Source: an uncultured Actinomycetes bacterium (GTDB lineage: Bacteria; Actinomycetota; Actinomycetes; S36-B12; UBA5976). Taken from it: DNA of 12,745 nt. This document shows, piece by piece, positions 1 to 7,060 of the stretch. The position numbers were made by a program, and so were the translations under genes. The first letter of the stretch is position 1; the number at the start of each line of letters is the position of its first letter. A model generated the notes under the pieces. The model was not told where the DNA came from, made no database searches, and saw only the letters and a list, made by a program, of their open reading frames with translations. The stretch spans positions 1 to 12,745 of the forward strand of contig CAIYGJ010000202.1 of assembly GCA_903925705.1 (NCBI GenBank). Direction: 5' to 3'.

Positions 1-255
1 ATTCATATTTCGGCTCGGGATTTTCAATCTTGGACTTTGATCGAAGTAAAGGACGAAGGCCAGGGAATTTCCCAGGACATCGAAAGCACTTTAATGACAC
101 AGGGCGCAACCACCGGTGGCACCGGCTTAGGTTTGGCTTGGGCAAGGAATCAAGTTGCATCTGATGGTGGCCGACTTGAGTTACGAAGTCTGAAGCCGGC
201 AGTATTTGGAATATTTCTTATGTCAGTAAGATCAGGAACTGAGACGTCTAGTTAG
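1..255 (+). CDS. Sensor histidine kinase, C-terminal fragment (ATP-binding domain)
   Basis: The reading frame is open from base 1, so only the last 84 residues are present and the real start lies outside the window. Visible is the end of a HATPase_c domain: a G1 box DEGQGI (about residues 18-23 of the fragment), then a short ATP lid and the G2 box GGTGLGLAWARNQV, followed by DGGRLEL and a final hydrophobic strand (AVFGIFL). This is the usual end of an actinobacterial sensor kinase that phosphorylates a partner response regulator. The lid is short and lacks an obvious F-box (FxRF-like), unlike MtrB downstream. The histidine, sensor region and partner regulator are not in view, so the signal is unknown. 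The TAG stop at 253-255 overlaps the stop of the convergent GtrA gene. Confidence 0.85.
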   Translation: MHISARDFQSWTLIEVKDEGQGISQDIESTLMTQGATTGGTGLGLAWARNQVASDGGRLELRSLKPAVFGIFLMSVRSGTETSS

Positions 256-713
256 CTGTTTTGCTCAACACTTGATACGTCATTTGGAAAAACCCAAGTG
301 TGGTATCCCCAGAATCGAAATATGGTTCCTAAAACAAGCCCGATCACATTTGCACTGATGTTGTCTGCTAGAGCGCTTTCAAGCCCAAGGAGATAGTGAC
401 TAACCCAAAGGCAGGAAAGTGAAATAAGCATGCCAACGCCATTGAATACAAAAAACAAGGCGTATTCTCGTCGAAACGATGCTCTTGCTCGATCCTTGAA
501 AGTCCAATTCCGATTTCCAACGTAGGCAAAAGTTGTGGCCGCCAAAACACTTATAACTTTCGCAGTTAACGGCTTGTCATAAAGAGGACCTTCGCCACCA
601 GCAAACCTCAACAAGTTGAATATTGTCAGGTCAATTACATAGGCGATTAATCCAATAATGCCGAACTTACCGAGTTCTTTGCGCATCTTGGTAACGAAGT
701 CTTTTACAGCCAC
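252..713 (-). CDS. GtrA-family four-helix membrane protein
   Basis: A 153-residue protein with the GtrA (PF04138) pattern: four hydrophobic helices at about 17-36, 50-67, 85-108 and 117-135, a GNRNWTF motif after the second helix (66-72) and RFWGYHTWVF after the fourth (133-142). Family members are proposed to help move polyprenyl-linked sugars across the membrane for O-antigen, arabinogalactan or teichoic acid decoration; the substrate here cannot be read from sequence. Length is typical. The chosen start is GTG at 711-713, with AAGGGG touching the start codon, which is unusually close for a ribosome binding site. The alternative ATG at 684-686 would remove nine residues before the first helix. 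The gene is divergent from mtrA and overlaps the upstream kinase by four bases at the stops. Confidence 0.85.
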   Translation of the reverse strand: MAVKDFVTKMRKELGKFGIIGLIAYVIDLTIFNLLRFAGGEGPLYDKPLTAKVISVLAATTFAYVGNRNWTFKDRARASFRREYALFFVFNGVGMLISLSCLWVSHYLLGLESALADNISANVIGLVLGTIFRFWGYHTWVFPNDVSSVEQNS

Positions 714-812
714 CCCCTTAGATTAGCCAACGTTTCAAGGCATTAGCGCAATCGGTATCGAGGTTTCTATTTCGTGAGGTAAATTGACTTTCTAATACCT
801 CAAAAGGGGGTG
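711..812. repeat. 9-bp inverted repeat bounding the gtrA-mtrA divergent region
   Basis: CACCCCCTT at 711-719 and AAGGGGGTG at 804-812 are perfect inverted copies, 84 bp apart. Each copy is the purine-rich ribosome-binding tract of the gene reading outward. In mtrA the tract is followed by five bases and then GTG; in gtrA its last three bases are themselves the likely start codon. Shared ribosome-binding function is enough to explain part of the match, but the identity of all nine bases is more than that requires. No convincing -10/-35 pair was found in the 104 bp between the genes, although TTGACT occurs at 784-789. Confidence 0.5.
804..810 (+). promoter_or_regulatory. Ribosome binding site of mtrA
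   Basis: AAGGGGG lies seven bases before GTG at 818-820. It fixes the start, because the nearer GTG at 810-812 is out of frame. Confidence 0.75.
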
Positions 813-817
813 CCGAA

Positions 818-1495
818 GTGAGTCAGCGCATCTTGGTCATCGAAGATGATCAATCCATTGCTGAGATCGTTGGCATCTTGTTGCGCGCCGAAGGATTTGA
901 AGTCTCATATTGTGCGGATGGAAATCAGGCCATAAACGCATTTCAAGTTGTCAATCCAGATTTAGTTCTCCTTGATTTGATGCTTCCAGGAAAAGACGGT
1001 GTGGAAATCTGCCGTGCAATTAGGGACTCAAGTGGAGTTCCTATTGTGATGCTGACAGCGCGAAGTGATACGAATGATGTTGTTACCGGTTTAGAAGCTG
1101 GCGCGGACGACTACATTGTTAAGCCGATTAAGAATGAAGAATTGTTGGCCAGAATTAGGGCACGATTGCGGAACATTGAAGCATCTGCTGTGAATGAAAT
1201 TGCGATTGGCGATTTGATTATTGACGTGGCTGGACACAGCGTGAAACGTGGAGATACAAATATTCCACTAACTGTTTTGGAGTTTAAACTTCTTGTCACT
1301 TTGGCGAAACGCCCATGGCAAGTTTTTTCCCGTGAGGTCCTATTGGCGGATGTTTGGGAATATCAGCACGCTGCTGATACCCGACTTGTAAATGTGCACG
1401 TTCAAAGGCTGCGCGCAAAAATCGAAATTGATCCAGAAAGACCTGAAATTGTTGTGACAGTGCGTGGCGTTGGCTACAAAGCTGGACAAACTTAA
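818..1495 (+). CDS. mtrA: DNA-binding response regulator MtrA
   Basis: An OmpR/PhoB-type regulator of 225 residues. The receiver domain (about 1-118) has the acidic pair D10/D11, phosphoacceptor D53 (LLDLMLPG), T80 and K102 (VKP). The C-terminal winged helix (about 125-223) ends in VNVHVQRLRAKIEIDPE and VRGVGYKAG, wording characteristic of actinobacterial MtrA rather than PhoP or RegX3. In Mycobacterium and Corynebacterium, MtrA controls cell wall hydrolases, osmotic response, and division or replication genes, and is phosphorylated by MtrB. Start is GTG with a strong ribosome binding site. mtrB begins three bases after the stop, so the two are surely cotranscribed. The rpf-like gene at 11493 would be a plausible target class, but no MtrA box was identified here. 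Confidence 0.96.
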   Translation: MSQRILVIEDDQSIAEIVGILLRAEGFEVSYCADGNQAINAFQVVNPDLVLLDLMLPGKDGVEICRAIRDSSGVPIVMLTARSDTNDVVTGLEAGADDYIVKPIKNEELLARIRARLRNIEASAVNEIAIGDLIIDVAGHSVKRGDTNIPLTVLEFKLLVTLAKRPWQVFSREVLLADVWEYQHAADTRLVNVHVQRLRAKIEIDPERPEIVVTVRGVGYKAGQT

Positions 1496-1498
1496 GCG

Positions 1499-3052
1499 GT
1501 GAGCAAATTGGCTCAAGAAAAAACTTCGATGAGAAGTCGTTGGCGAAGAAACCTACAGTTTCGCTTGATCATTTTGACATTTGTTATCTCAGCGTCGGTA
1601 TTAAGCATCGTTGGTGTGCTTTTGGTTAATCAAGTTGCATCCGGATTACTTGAAGCAAAGCAACAAAGCGCCCTGACCGAGTCGACTGCGGCTCGACTTG
1701 AGGTGCAACGCCTACTAGATGCTGCAGATGTTGGACTTGTGGCGCCAAACAACACTCGTCTTGTTGACTCCGTCATTACCGCGCTCGCAGTTCGGGCCGG
1801 ATCGCCAGGAATTTATGACGCCTTATTCTTAAGTGGTCCAGGCTTGGATGGCGCTCCCGAGCGCGGGACAAAATTGATTTCTCAAGCTTCGATTCCGCAA
1901 GATCTTAGAACTGCGATTCGAGAACGAGATCGACAGGCGTGGGCGTATTCAAAGCTGATTTATGAAGGTGGCGAAATTACGCAGGGACTTGTTGTTGGAT
2001 CTCCGGTTTCAATTCCTCGAGTCGGAGCATACGAACTCTATTTATTGTTCCCACTTGATAATGAACAACGAACGATTGATCTTGTTAAACAAGGAGTTGC
2101 TGCAACAGGAATTATTTTATTGGTGAGTTTGATGGTGCTGGCTTGGTTTGTAACGGCTCGAGTAACTGACCCTGTTAGAGAAGCAGCAGAAATTGCCGTG
2201 CAGATCGCATCTGGAGATCTAGATCGACGTATGCAAGTTAACGGTGAAGATGACATTGCAAGACTTGCAGGTTCCTTTAACGAAATGGCAACAAGTTTGC
2301 AAAGCCAAATCATCAGACTCGAATCGTTGTCGCAGATTCAGCAGCAGTTTGTATCTGACGTGTCTCATGAACTGCGCACGCCGCTAACCACCGTGCGCAT
2401 GGCAAGTGAAATGATCTACAACGCTCGTGCCGATTTCGATCCTGATATGGCCAGATCTGCTGAGTTACTTAGAAATCAAGTAGACAGATTCGACCTATTG
2501 TTAAGCGACTTGCTCGAGATGAGCAAAATTGATGCCGGTGCATCTTCGCTTGAAAGCGCGCCTGTTGACTTAGCAATGCTTACCGAATCTATCCTGCGAG
2601 ACAATAGCGAAATTGCCGCTGAACACTCGACCAAGTTTAAGTTTGTTAGTTCTGGAGATTCCACTGTCATGGCTGACATGCGCAGAGTTTCCCGGATCAT
2701 CAGAAACCTAATTGTGAATGCAATTGAACATTGCGATGGAACACAAGTTGAAGTAGAAATAGCTGGAAATGAAACTTGTGTTTCAATTTCGGTGCGAGAT
2801 CACGGTCAGGGAATTGCAGTTGAAGATCTCTCAAGAGTCTTTGGCCGCTTTTGGCGAGCAGATCCAGCCCGTCAACGCACCCTCGGAGGAACCGGACTTG
2901 GACTGTCAATCTCGGCTGAAGATGCTGCGCTTCATGGCGGAATCATCGATGTTTGGGGTGCACCAAATGAAGGCGCCCAGTTTGTTTTAACTTTGCCTCG
3001 CGTTGAGTTGGGCAGCATTGTTAATGTTGCAATTTTGGCAGGTGCGCCATGA
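1499..3052 (+). CDS. mtrB: Membrane sensor histidine kinase MtrB
   Basis: A 517-residue kinase. In order: transmembrane helix at about 22-44, an extracytoplasmic sensor region (about 45-195), second helix (about 198-220), HAMP linker (about 220-272), HisKA with H290 in VSDVSHELRTPLT, and HATPase_c with N-box NLIVNAIEH (403-411), G1 DHGQGI (434-439), F-box VFGRFW (447-452) and G2 GGTGLGLS (463-470). All catalytic motifs are intact. It phosphorylates MtrA. GTG at 1499 lies three bases after mtrA but has a poor ribosome binding site, so translation probably depends on coupling; ATG at 1529 is an alternative that keeps every domain. Its stop overlaps the lpqB start (ATGA at 3049-3052). The protein is somewhat shorter than mycobacterial MtrB, mainly lacking a C-terminal tail. 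Confidence 0.96.
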   Translation: MSKLAQEKTSMRSRWRRNLQFRLIILTFVISASVLSIVGVLLVNQVASGLLEAKQQSALTESTAARLEVQRLLDAADVGLVAPNNTRLVDSVITALAVRAGSPGIYDALFLSGPGLDGAPERGTKLISQASIPQDLRTAIRERDRQAWAYSKLIYEGGEITQGLVVGSPVSIPRVGAYELYLLFPLDNEQRTIDLVKQGVAATGIILLVSLMVLAWFVTARVTDPVREAAEIAVQIASGDLDRRMQVNGEDDIARLAGSFNEMATSLQSQIIRLESLSQIQQQFVSDVSHELRTPLTTVRMASEMIYNARADFDPDMARSAELLRNQVDRFDLLLSDLLEMSKIDAGASSLESAPVDLAMLTESILRDNSEIAAEHSTKFKFVSSGDSTVMADMRRVSRIIRNLIVNAIEHCDGTQVEVEIAGNETCVSISVRDHGQGIAVEDLSRVFGRFWRADPARQRTLGGTGLGLSISAEDAALHGGIIDVWGAPNEGAQFVLTLPRVELGSIVNVAILAGAP

Positions 3053-4746
3053 GATCAAAATTTATCGCTGGATTATTAGCTGGAGTGTTGGGACTGTCAG
3101 GTTGTGCTGGAATTCCTACTTCGAGCAAGGTGTATTACGGGGACGAGATTTCTGAAGATACTTCAACTCAGTTTGTGAGAGTTATAGCGCGACCACCAAG
3201 TTCGAACATGAGTCCGGCAGAATTAGTTCGGGGATTTTTAGATGCCTGCGCGGATCCATCTGAGAATTACGGGATTGCGAGAAAGTACCTAGCAATTGAA
3301 TCAGCTGATGACTGGAATCCACTAACGGGAATCGAGATTTATGAAGCTTCGACTGTTGAGGTATTAGAAAATTCGGCAAACGTAACCGTTGGTGCAGAAA
3401 AGCTAGGAACAATTTCAGATTTGGGACGATATCAAAGTAGCGATCCTGGTGTCCAGATTTCTAAATCGTTTGATCTTGAAAGGGACGCTGCTGGGCAATG
3501 GAGAATTTCCAAAGCAAGTGATGGAATCCTGTTGTCGAGCGGAGACGTTGACCGCTCATTTCGAAGTTTCCCAATCTATTTTTTCAACACCGATTTAACT
3601 TCCTTGATTACTGACAATTTGTTAGTACCAGTTAGCAATTCTGGTGCGGCAACCTCGTTAGTGCGTTCGCTCTTAGAAGGACCGTCACCCTATTTATCAC
3701 CAGTTGCCACGAGCGCTTTTCCAGTCGGAACGACGTTAACTTATGGTTCAGTTCCGGTGACAAACGGTATTGCACAAGTCGATTTTTCAAATGAGATATT
3801 GGGAGCAAATGAGGTAACGCGACGCGCACTTTCAGCCCAATTGGTTTGGACTTTAAGTACGTTAGCAAATGTTTCTGCTGTTCAGATCTCTGTTTCGGGC
3901 CAACCTTTTGCGCTCGCTGACCTAGGTTCGCTTCAAACCATTCTGGACTGGCAGAATTTGTCACCAATTCCGAATGCGAATCAAGTTAATTTGAATGTAA
4001 TCAGAAACGAAAAAATAGTTTCAGTCAATAACGCTGTGGAAAAAGAAAAGTACATCGCTCCAGCTTCAATGGCTTTTGCAGTGCCGAATTATGACAATTC
4101 TCAGTTAGCAATCGTGTCTGCCGACCGTAAGTCCGTCCAAGTTACCTTGGCATCAGAATCTAAATTCAGGTTGGTTGCGCAAGGAGACCAAATATCTAAA
4201 CCAACATGGGATCGAGATGGAAACATCTATTTCTCTGATTTTGGGCAGGGAGTGCGCGAAGTTTTGAGCGATGGCTCGCTTCGCGTAGTACCAGTTGACG
4301 TATCAACTCTGGGTACTAGTGATCAAGTTAGGCAAGTTGCCGTTGCTAGCGACGGTGTGCGAGTAGCCGTAGTTTTATCAGACGGAATTCAAGACGTAAT
4401 TGCAGTTGGTGCAATTTTCAAAACTGATTTGGAAACTAGGATCATTGGCCTGCATCGCATTGAGCGATCAATCACATCAGTCCGGGAAATTGTTTGGAGC
4501 TCGCCAACATCCATTGCGGCACTGGGAACAGACGAATCAAAAAGCGATCTACTTTTTGATGTCTCACTATTAGACGGAAAATCTAAGTTGTTCAGTACTC
4601 CGATTGGTGCACAGCAACTTTCTGTGGACGGCGCTGGGAGGCTTTACGTTTCAGCAGTAGATGGCGCAGAACAATTCGTATATCAACAGAGTTTTGGATC
4701 ATGGTCTCAGGTTGCATCAGGAATTGGCGGATTCTTCTCCAAGTGA
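3049..4746 (+). CDS. lpqB: Lipoprotein LpqB, partner of MtrAB
   Basis: A 565-residue exported lipoprotein. The signal peptide ends in the lipobox LSGC, with C19 as the lipidated residue. An N-terminal LpqB domain (about 35-190) is followed by a GerMN domain (about 199-290; LVRSLLEGPSPYL at 204-216, then VDFSNEILG) and a C-terminal repetitive beta-strand region (about 325-560) matching the LpqB propeller-like domain. In mycobacteria LpqB contacts the MtrB extracellular region and modulates MtrA phosphorylation and envelope homeostasis. Its fixed place directly after mtrB, with the ATG overlapping the mtrB stop, supports this role. Length is close to the family norm. No terminator is visible in the 73 bp before comF, so readthrough is likely. 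Confidence 0.94.
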   Translation: MRSKFIAGLLAGVLGLSGCAGIPTSSKVYYGDEISEDTSTQFVRVIARPPSSNMSPAELVRGFLDACADPSENYGIARKYLAIESADDWNPLTGIEIYEASTVEVLENSANVTVGAEKLGTISDLGRYQSSDPGVQISKSFDLERDAAGQWRISKASDGILLSSGDVDRSFRSFPIYFFNTDLTSLITDNLLVPVSNSGAATSLVRSLLEGPSPYLSPVATSAFPVGTTLTYGSVPVTNGIAQVDFSNEILGANEVTRRALSAQLVWTLSTLANVSAVQISVSGQPFALADLGSLQTILDWQNLSPIPNANQVNLNVIRNEKIVSVNNAVEKEKYIAPASMAFAVPNYDNSQLAIVSADRKSVQVTLASESKFRLVAQGDQISKPTWDRDGNIYFSDFGQGVREVLSDGSLRVVPVDVSTLGTSDQVRQVAVASDGVRVAVVLSDGIQDVIAVGAIFKTDLETRIIGLHRIERSITSVREIVWSSPTSIAALGTDESKSDLLFDVSLLDGKSKLFSTPIGAQQLSVDGAGRLYVSAVDGAEQFVYQQSFGSWSQVASGIGGFFSK

Positions 4747-4819
4747 ATTAACACCATAGATTTATCCATAATAGGCAAATTCACTAAACAAAAGATAAAA
4801 ACCTTTTTAGGTTCCAACT

Positions 4820-5440
4820 ATGGAAATTTTAAGGCAGTTAATTTTTACTCCTCGATGTCTGGTTTGCGCGAGACTCGGGGTTGAATTTTGCGAAAACTGC
4901 ATCCAAGTTCTTCGACCGTTTAGGGCCAGAGAGTTGAGCGAATTATCGGCGTGTTTTTGCGCTGGTGATTATTCGGGTTGGCTTCGGGATTCAATCATCA
5001 GTTACAAGAATGGTGAGACGAAATATGCAGGTTTACTTGCAAAAATATTAGGAAAAACTATGGAGAAACTTGATCTATCAGAAAATTTAACCGTGATTCC
5101 AATTCCGAGTTCACCACAAAAAATCAAAGAGCGCGGGTTTGATTCAATTACAAAACTTTGTGCAACTGCGATTACTGAAAAGAATTCATTGACGCTTGAC
5201 GCTTCAAACCTGTTTCTGCGACGCAATGTCGTAGATCAAGTTGGATTATCGGCAGTCCAACGTTTGGCAAATCTTGATGGGGCATTTGGGGTTCGCAGAG
5301 TTATCAACGGAACTGTTGTAATTGTCGACGATGTTGTTACAACAGGAGCAACTTTAAACAGTGCAGCGCGAGCACTCAAATACGCTGGCGCACAACGAAT
5401 CTTTGGCTTAGCTTTGTGCGGCGCACCAAAAACCAGATAA
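4820..5440 (+). CDS. comF: ComF-family phosphoribosyltransferase-like protein
   Basis: A 206-residue ComFC/GntX-type protein. The N-terminus carries a likely zinc-binding set CxxC...CxxC (C13, C16, C24, C27). The PRT fold follows, with YKNGETKYAGLLA (62-74), IPSSPQKIKERGFDS (95-109), QVGLSAVQRLANLDGAF (140-156) and a complete PRPP loop VVIVDDVVTTGAT (166-178). In competent bacteria ComF proteins assist DNA uptake; in Actinobacteria the gene is conserved after lpqB, and its biochemical substrate is not established. The ATG start has only a weak AGG (4809-4811). Normally hpf and secA follow in Actinobacteria; here a structured RNA and then a transporter follow instead. Confidence 0.93.
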   Translation: MEILRQLIFTPRCLVCARLGVEFCENCIQVLRPFRARELSELSACFCAGDYSGWLRDSIISYKNGETKYAGLLAKILGKTMEKLDLSENLTVIPIPSSPQKIKERGFDSITKLCATAITEKNSLTLDASNLFLRRNVVDQVGLSAVQRLANLDGAFGVRRVINGTVVIVDDVVTTGATLNSAARALKYAGAQRIFGLALCGAPKTR

Positions 5441-5443
5441 CCT
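5414..5443 (+). promoter_or_regulatory. Candidate promoter for the RNA after comF
   Basis: TTGTGC (5414-5419), an 18-base spacer and TAACCT (5438-5443) fit an actinobacterial housekeeping promoter, lying in the 3' end of comF. The expected start, near 5450, falls on the 5' strand of the terminal helix of the RNA. TAACCT is also the -10 proposed for the rpf-like gene. Predicted from sequence only. Confidence 0.45.
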
Positions 5444-5444
5444 G

Positions 5445-5714
5445 AGAGACGGCACCCACCCGGGTCCGTGATTGCGTTGCAAAGCAGTTCTTCGAAGTTG
5501 TTTTGCAACTAGCCGATGCCAGCCGCAGGCAAAGCGGTCCACGTAAGACGACTTTTGGTCGTTGAGCACGGTGCGGTTTAGAAGTAAGTCCTGCCTGTTC
5601 TTTGATCCAGATGGTCAAAATCAACAGCGAGGGTTAGTAGTAGCGATTGACGCTGCAAACACTCCAGCAGGCGAATGTGGGGTCGAAAATCAGGTCGGAC
5701 GGGTGGGTGTCTTT
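5445..5714 (+). ncRNA. Structured noncoding RNA, candidate raiA-motif RNA
   Basis: This fills most of the 353-bp gene-free stretch between comF and the transporter. Its ends pair over about 19 bp: 5445-5450 with 5709-5714, 5454-5462 with 5700-5708 (nine perfect pairs) and 5465-5468 with 5696-5699, with small bulges. Inside are a hairpin at 5476-5509 (eight perfect pairs, then a G.U-rich extension capped by UUCG), a helix 5510-5514 with 5632-5636, hairpins at 5547-5563 and 5601-5619, and a stem 5625-5629 with 5651-5655. Several G.U pairs work only as plus-strand RNA. From memory, raiA-motif RNAs are large structured RNAs of Bacillota and Actinobacteria found next to raiA (hpf) and often comF; position, size and closed fold all fit. 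It lacks RNase P and tmRNA signatures. The identity is an inference, while the structure is seen directly. Confidence 0.62.
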
Positions 5715-5740
5715 ATTGATACCAAATATTGATACCAAAT
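5715..5740 (+). repeat. Perfect 13-bp tandem duplication
   Basis: ATTGATACCAAAT occurs twice with no gap (5715-5727 and 5728-5740), starting at the base after the terminal helix of the RNA. It lies upstream of the transporter start and could be a paired regulator site or a recent slippage event. Confidence 0.9.
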
Positions 5741-5754
5741 CTGATGCAACTTTT

Positions 5755-5788
5755 GCTCCCACTAGGCTGAAGATATCAGCTAAGGGAG
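5755..5788 (+). promoter_or_regulatory. Hairpin covering the ribosome binding site of the MFS gene
   Basis: CTCCC (5756-5760) pairs with GGGAG (5784-5788), extended by a G.U pair from 5755 to 5789. Inside it GCTGA (5766-5770) pairs with TCAGC (5776-5780) around the loop AGATA. GGGAG is the core of the AAGGGAG ribosome binding site five bases before GTG 5794, so the fold would block translation. A TAGGCT (5763-5768) inside it resembles an actinobacterial -10; if used, the transcript would start near 5775 and lack the blocking strand. Confidence 0.45.
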
Positions 5789-5793
5789 TTTTG

Positions 5794-7005
5794 GTGTCAG
5801 ATTCAGCCGTTAAGTCCCAGCAAAAATTTGTTTTGAAAGCGATGCCGCTTTTTTTTGTTGGCATGACATTGCGTCCATTGACTACATCCGTTGGTCCGGT
5901 ACTTCCTGAAATTCGAGCAGAATTTGGACTTAGTGCGACAGCCGCCTCGCTGTTAAGTACTTTGCCGATTCTCATGTTTGGATTCGGAGCGATGCTAGTT
6001 CCTCGATTGCTAAATCGAGTAACTCCAAACAAAGCTGTTTCAGTTGCTTTAGTTGCACTTGCAATTGGTGGAACATTGCGCCTTGTGCCATCTGTCGTTG
6101 TCCTTTATTTGGGAACTATCGTTATCGGACTTGGCGTGGCGGTAGGCAATGTAGTCCCATCAATAATTACCCGGAGAGATTTCCCAAAGAACATTGGCGG
6201 AGTCATGGGAATGATCGCGGGCGCTATCTCAATTTCCGCAGCGGTGGCTGCGCTTATTACTTATCCGCTAACCGAAGCTTTTGGGTCATGGCGCGGAGCG
6301 TTAGAAGTTTGGGCTATTTTGCCGTTAGTTGCCTGGGCAGTTTGGCGCTTCTATCGGCACGATGAAACGGTTGACGAAACTTTAACGACACCTCGTGACA
6401 TGCGCGCGCTATTTCATAACAAGTTGGCTTGGGCTTTGGTTCTTTACTTCGGTTTCCAGTCAATGAATTACCATTCCATGAATGCTTGGCTGCCATCAAT
6501 TTTGCGAGATTCAGGTATTGATCCAACCGTTGCGGGAAATCAGCTCGCTCTTTTAGTCCTACTTGGATTTCCAGCTGGCCTCTTTGTGCCGCCACTTGCT
6601 GCCAAGTTCAAATCCCAGGTAATCCTTTGCGTAATTTTTGTGGTTATTTTCGCAGTCGGTTTAATTGGCATTTATCTATTCGCAACTACTGGATGGTGGC
6701 CAAATGGAACTTGGCTATGGGTTTCCTTGCTTGGGATCGGGTTAGGCTCATCTTTTCCGCTGGCTTTAACTTTGGTGTTACTACGCTCTGATAGTCACGA
6801 AACAGCCCGAGATTTAGGGTCCTTTATGCAAGGTGGCGGTTACATCATCTCAGCAATTGGACCATTAACTCTTGGCCTACTCAAAGACTTAACGCATGCT
6901 TGGGGCGCATCGTTCATCGCGCTGGGAGTGGCTTTGATCATTCAACTGTTTTCCGGAATCATAATTTCCCGCCCTGGAATTATCAGCGGTACGTCAAAAG
7001 GCTAA
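5794..7005 (+). CDS. MFS transporter, CynX/NimT-like
   Basis: A 403-residue hydrophobic protein with about 12 membrane helices. The first helix carries GMTLRPLTTSVGPVLPEI, the LRPxxTSVGPxL signature of the CynX/NimT/YeaN branch of the major facilitator superfamily (cyanate or 2-nitroimidazole transport in characterised members). Substrate and direction here are unknown. The frame is open back to 5647, but the added 49 residues are hydrophilic, unlike the family and run through the structured RNA. GTG 5794, five bases after AAGGGAG (5782-5788), is a much better start and gives the usual family length. A transporter is not the expected neighbour of comF in Actinobacteria, so local insertion or rearrangement is likely. 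No strong terminator follows; only a weak 6-bp hairpin (7010-7015 with 7024-7029) without a T-run. Confidence 0.88.
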   Translation: MSDSAVKSQQKFVLKAMPLFFVGMTLRPLTTSVGPVLPEIRAEFGLSATAASLLSTLPILMFGFGAMLVPRLLNRVTPNKAVSVALVALAIGGTLRLVPSVVVLYLGTIVIGLGVAVGNVVPSIITRRDFPKNIGGVMGMIAGAISISAAVAALITYPLTEAFGSWRGALEVWAILPLVAWAVWRFYRHDETVDETLTTPRDMRALFHNKLAWALVLYFGFQSMNYHSMNAWLPSILRDSGIDPTVAGNQLALLVLLGFPAGLFVPPLAAKFKSQVILCVIFVVIFAVGLIGIYLFATTGWWPNGTWLWVSLLGIGLGSSFPLALTLVLLRSDSHETARDLGSFMQGGGYIISAIGPLTLGLLKDLTHAWGASFIALGVALIIQLFSGIIISRPGIISGTSKG

Positions 7006-7060
7006 AGCCTAAGTAACTTTACGTACTTAACTGCACATTGTTAATTGCGTATCTGCGTGA

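Noticed and set aside
784..798. Promoter of mtrA from TTGACT and TAATAC
   Set aside because: The two elements are only three bases apart and cannot form one promoter; neither has a suitable partner at 16-19 bp.
5376..5624. 82-codon minus-strand frame across the comF end and the RNA
   Set aside because: Composition is random-looking, no family motif is recognised, and it overlaps both a real gene and a structured RNA.
5445..5714. RNase P RNA or tmRNA after comF
   Set aside because: GAAGTAAGTCC at 5580-5590 resembles the first conserved RNase P segment (9 of 11), but it sits in the middle of the molecule, and the matching 3' ACAGAA segment and the GGTAAGAG region are absent. No tRNA-like ends or tag frame ending in an ALAA-type peptide were found for tmRNA.
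5647..5793. 49-residue N-terminal extension of the MFS protein
   Set aside because: It lies partly inside the structured RNA, is hydrophilic and unlike CynX-type N-termini, and has no ribosome binding site at 5647. GTG 5794 has a good one.
7010..7029. Terminator after the MFS gene
   Set aside because: The TAAGTA/TACTTA hairpin is only six A/T-rich pairs with an 8-nt loop and no T-run, too weak to call.
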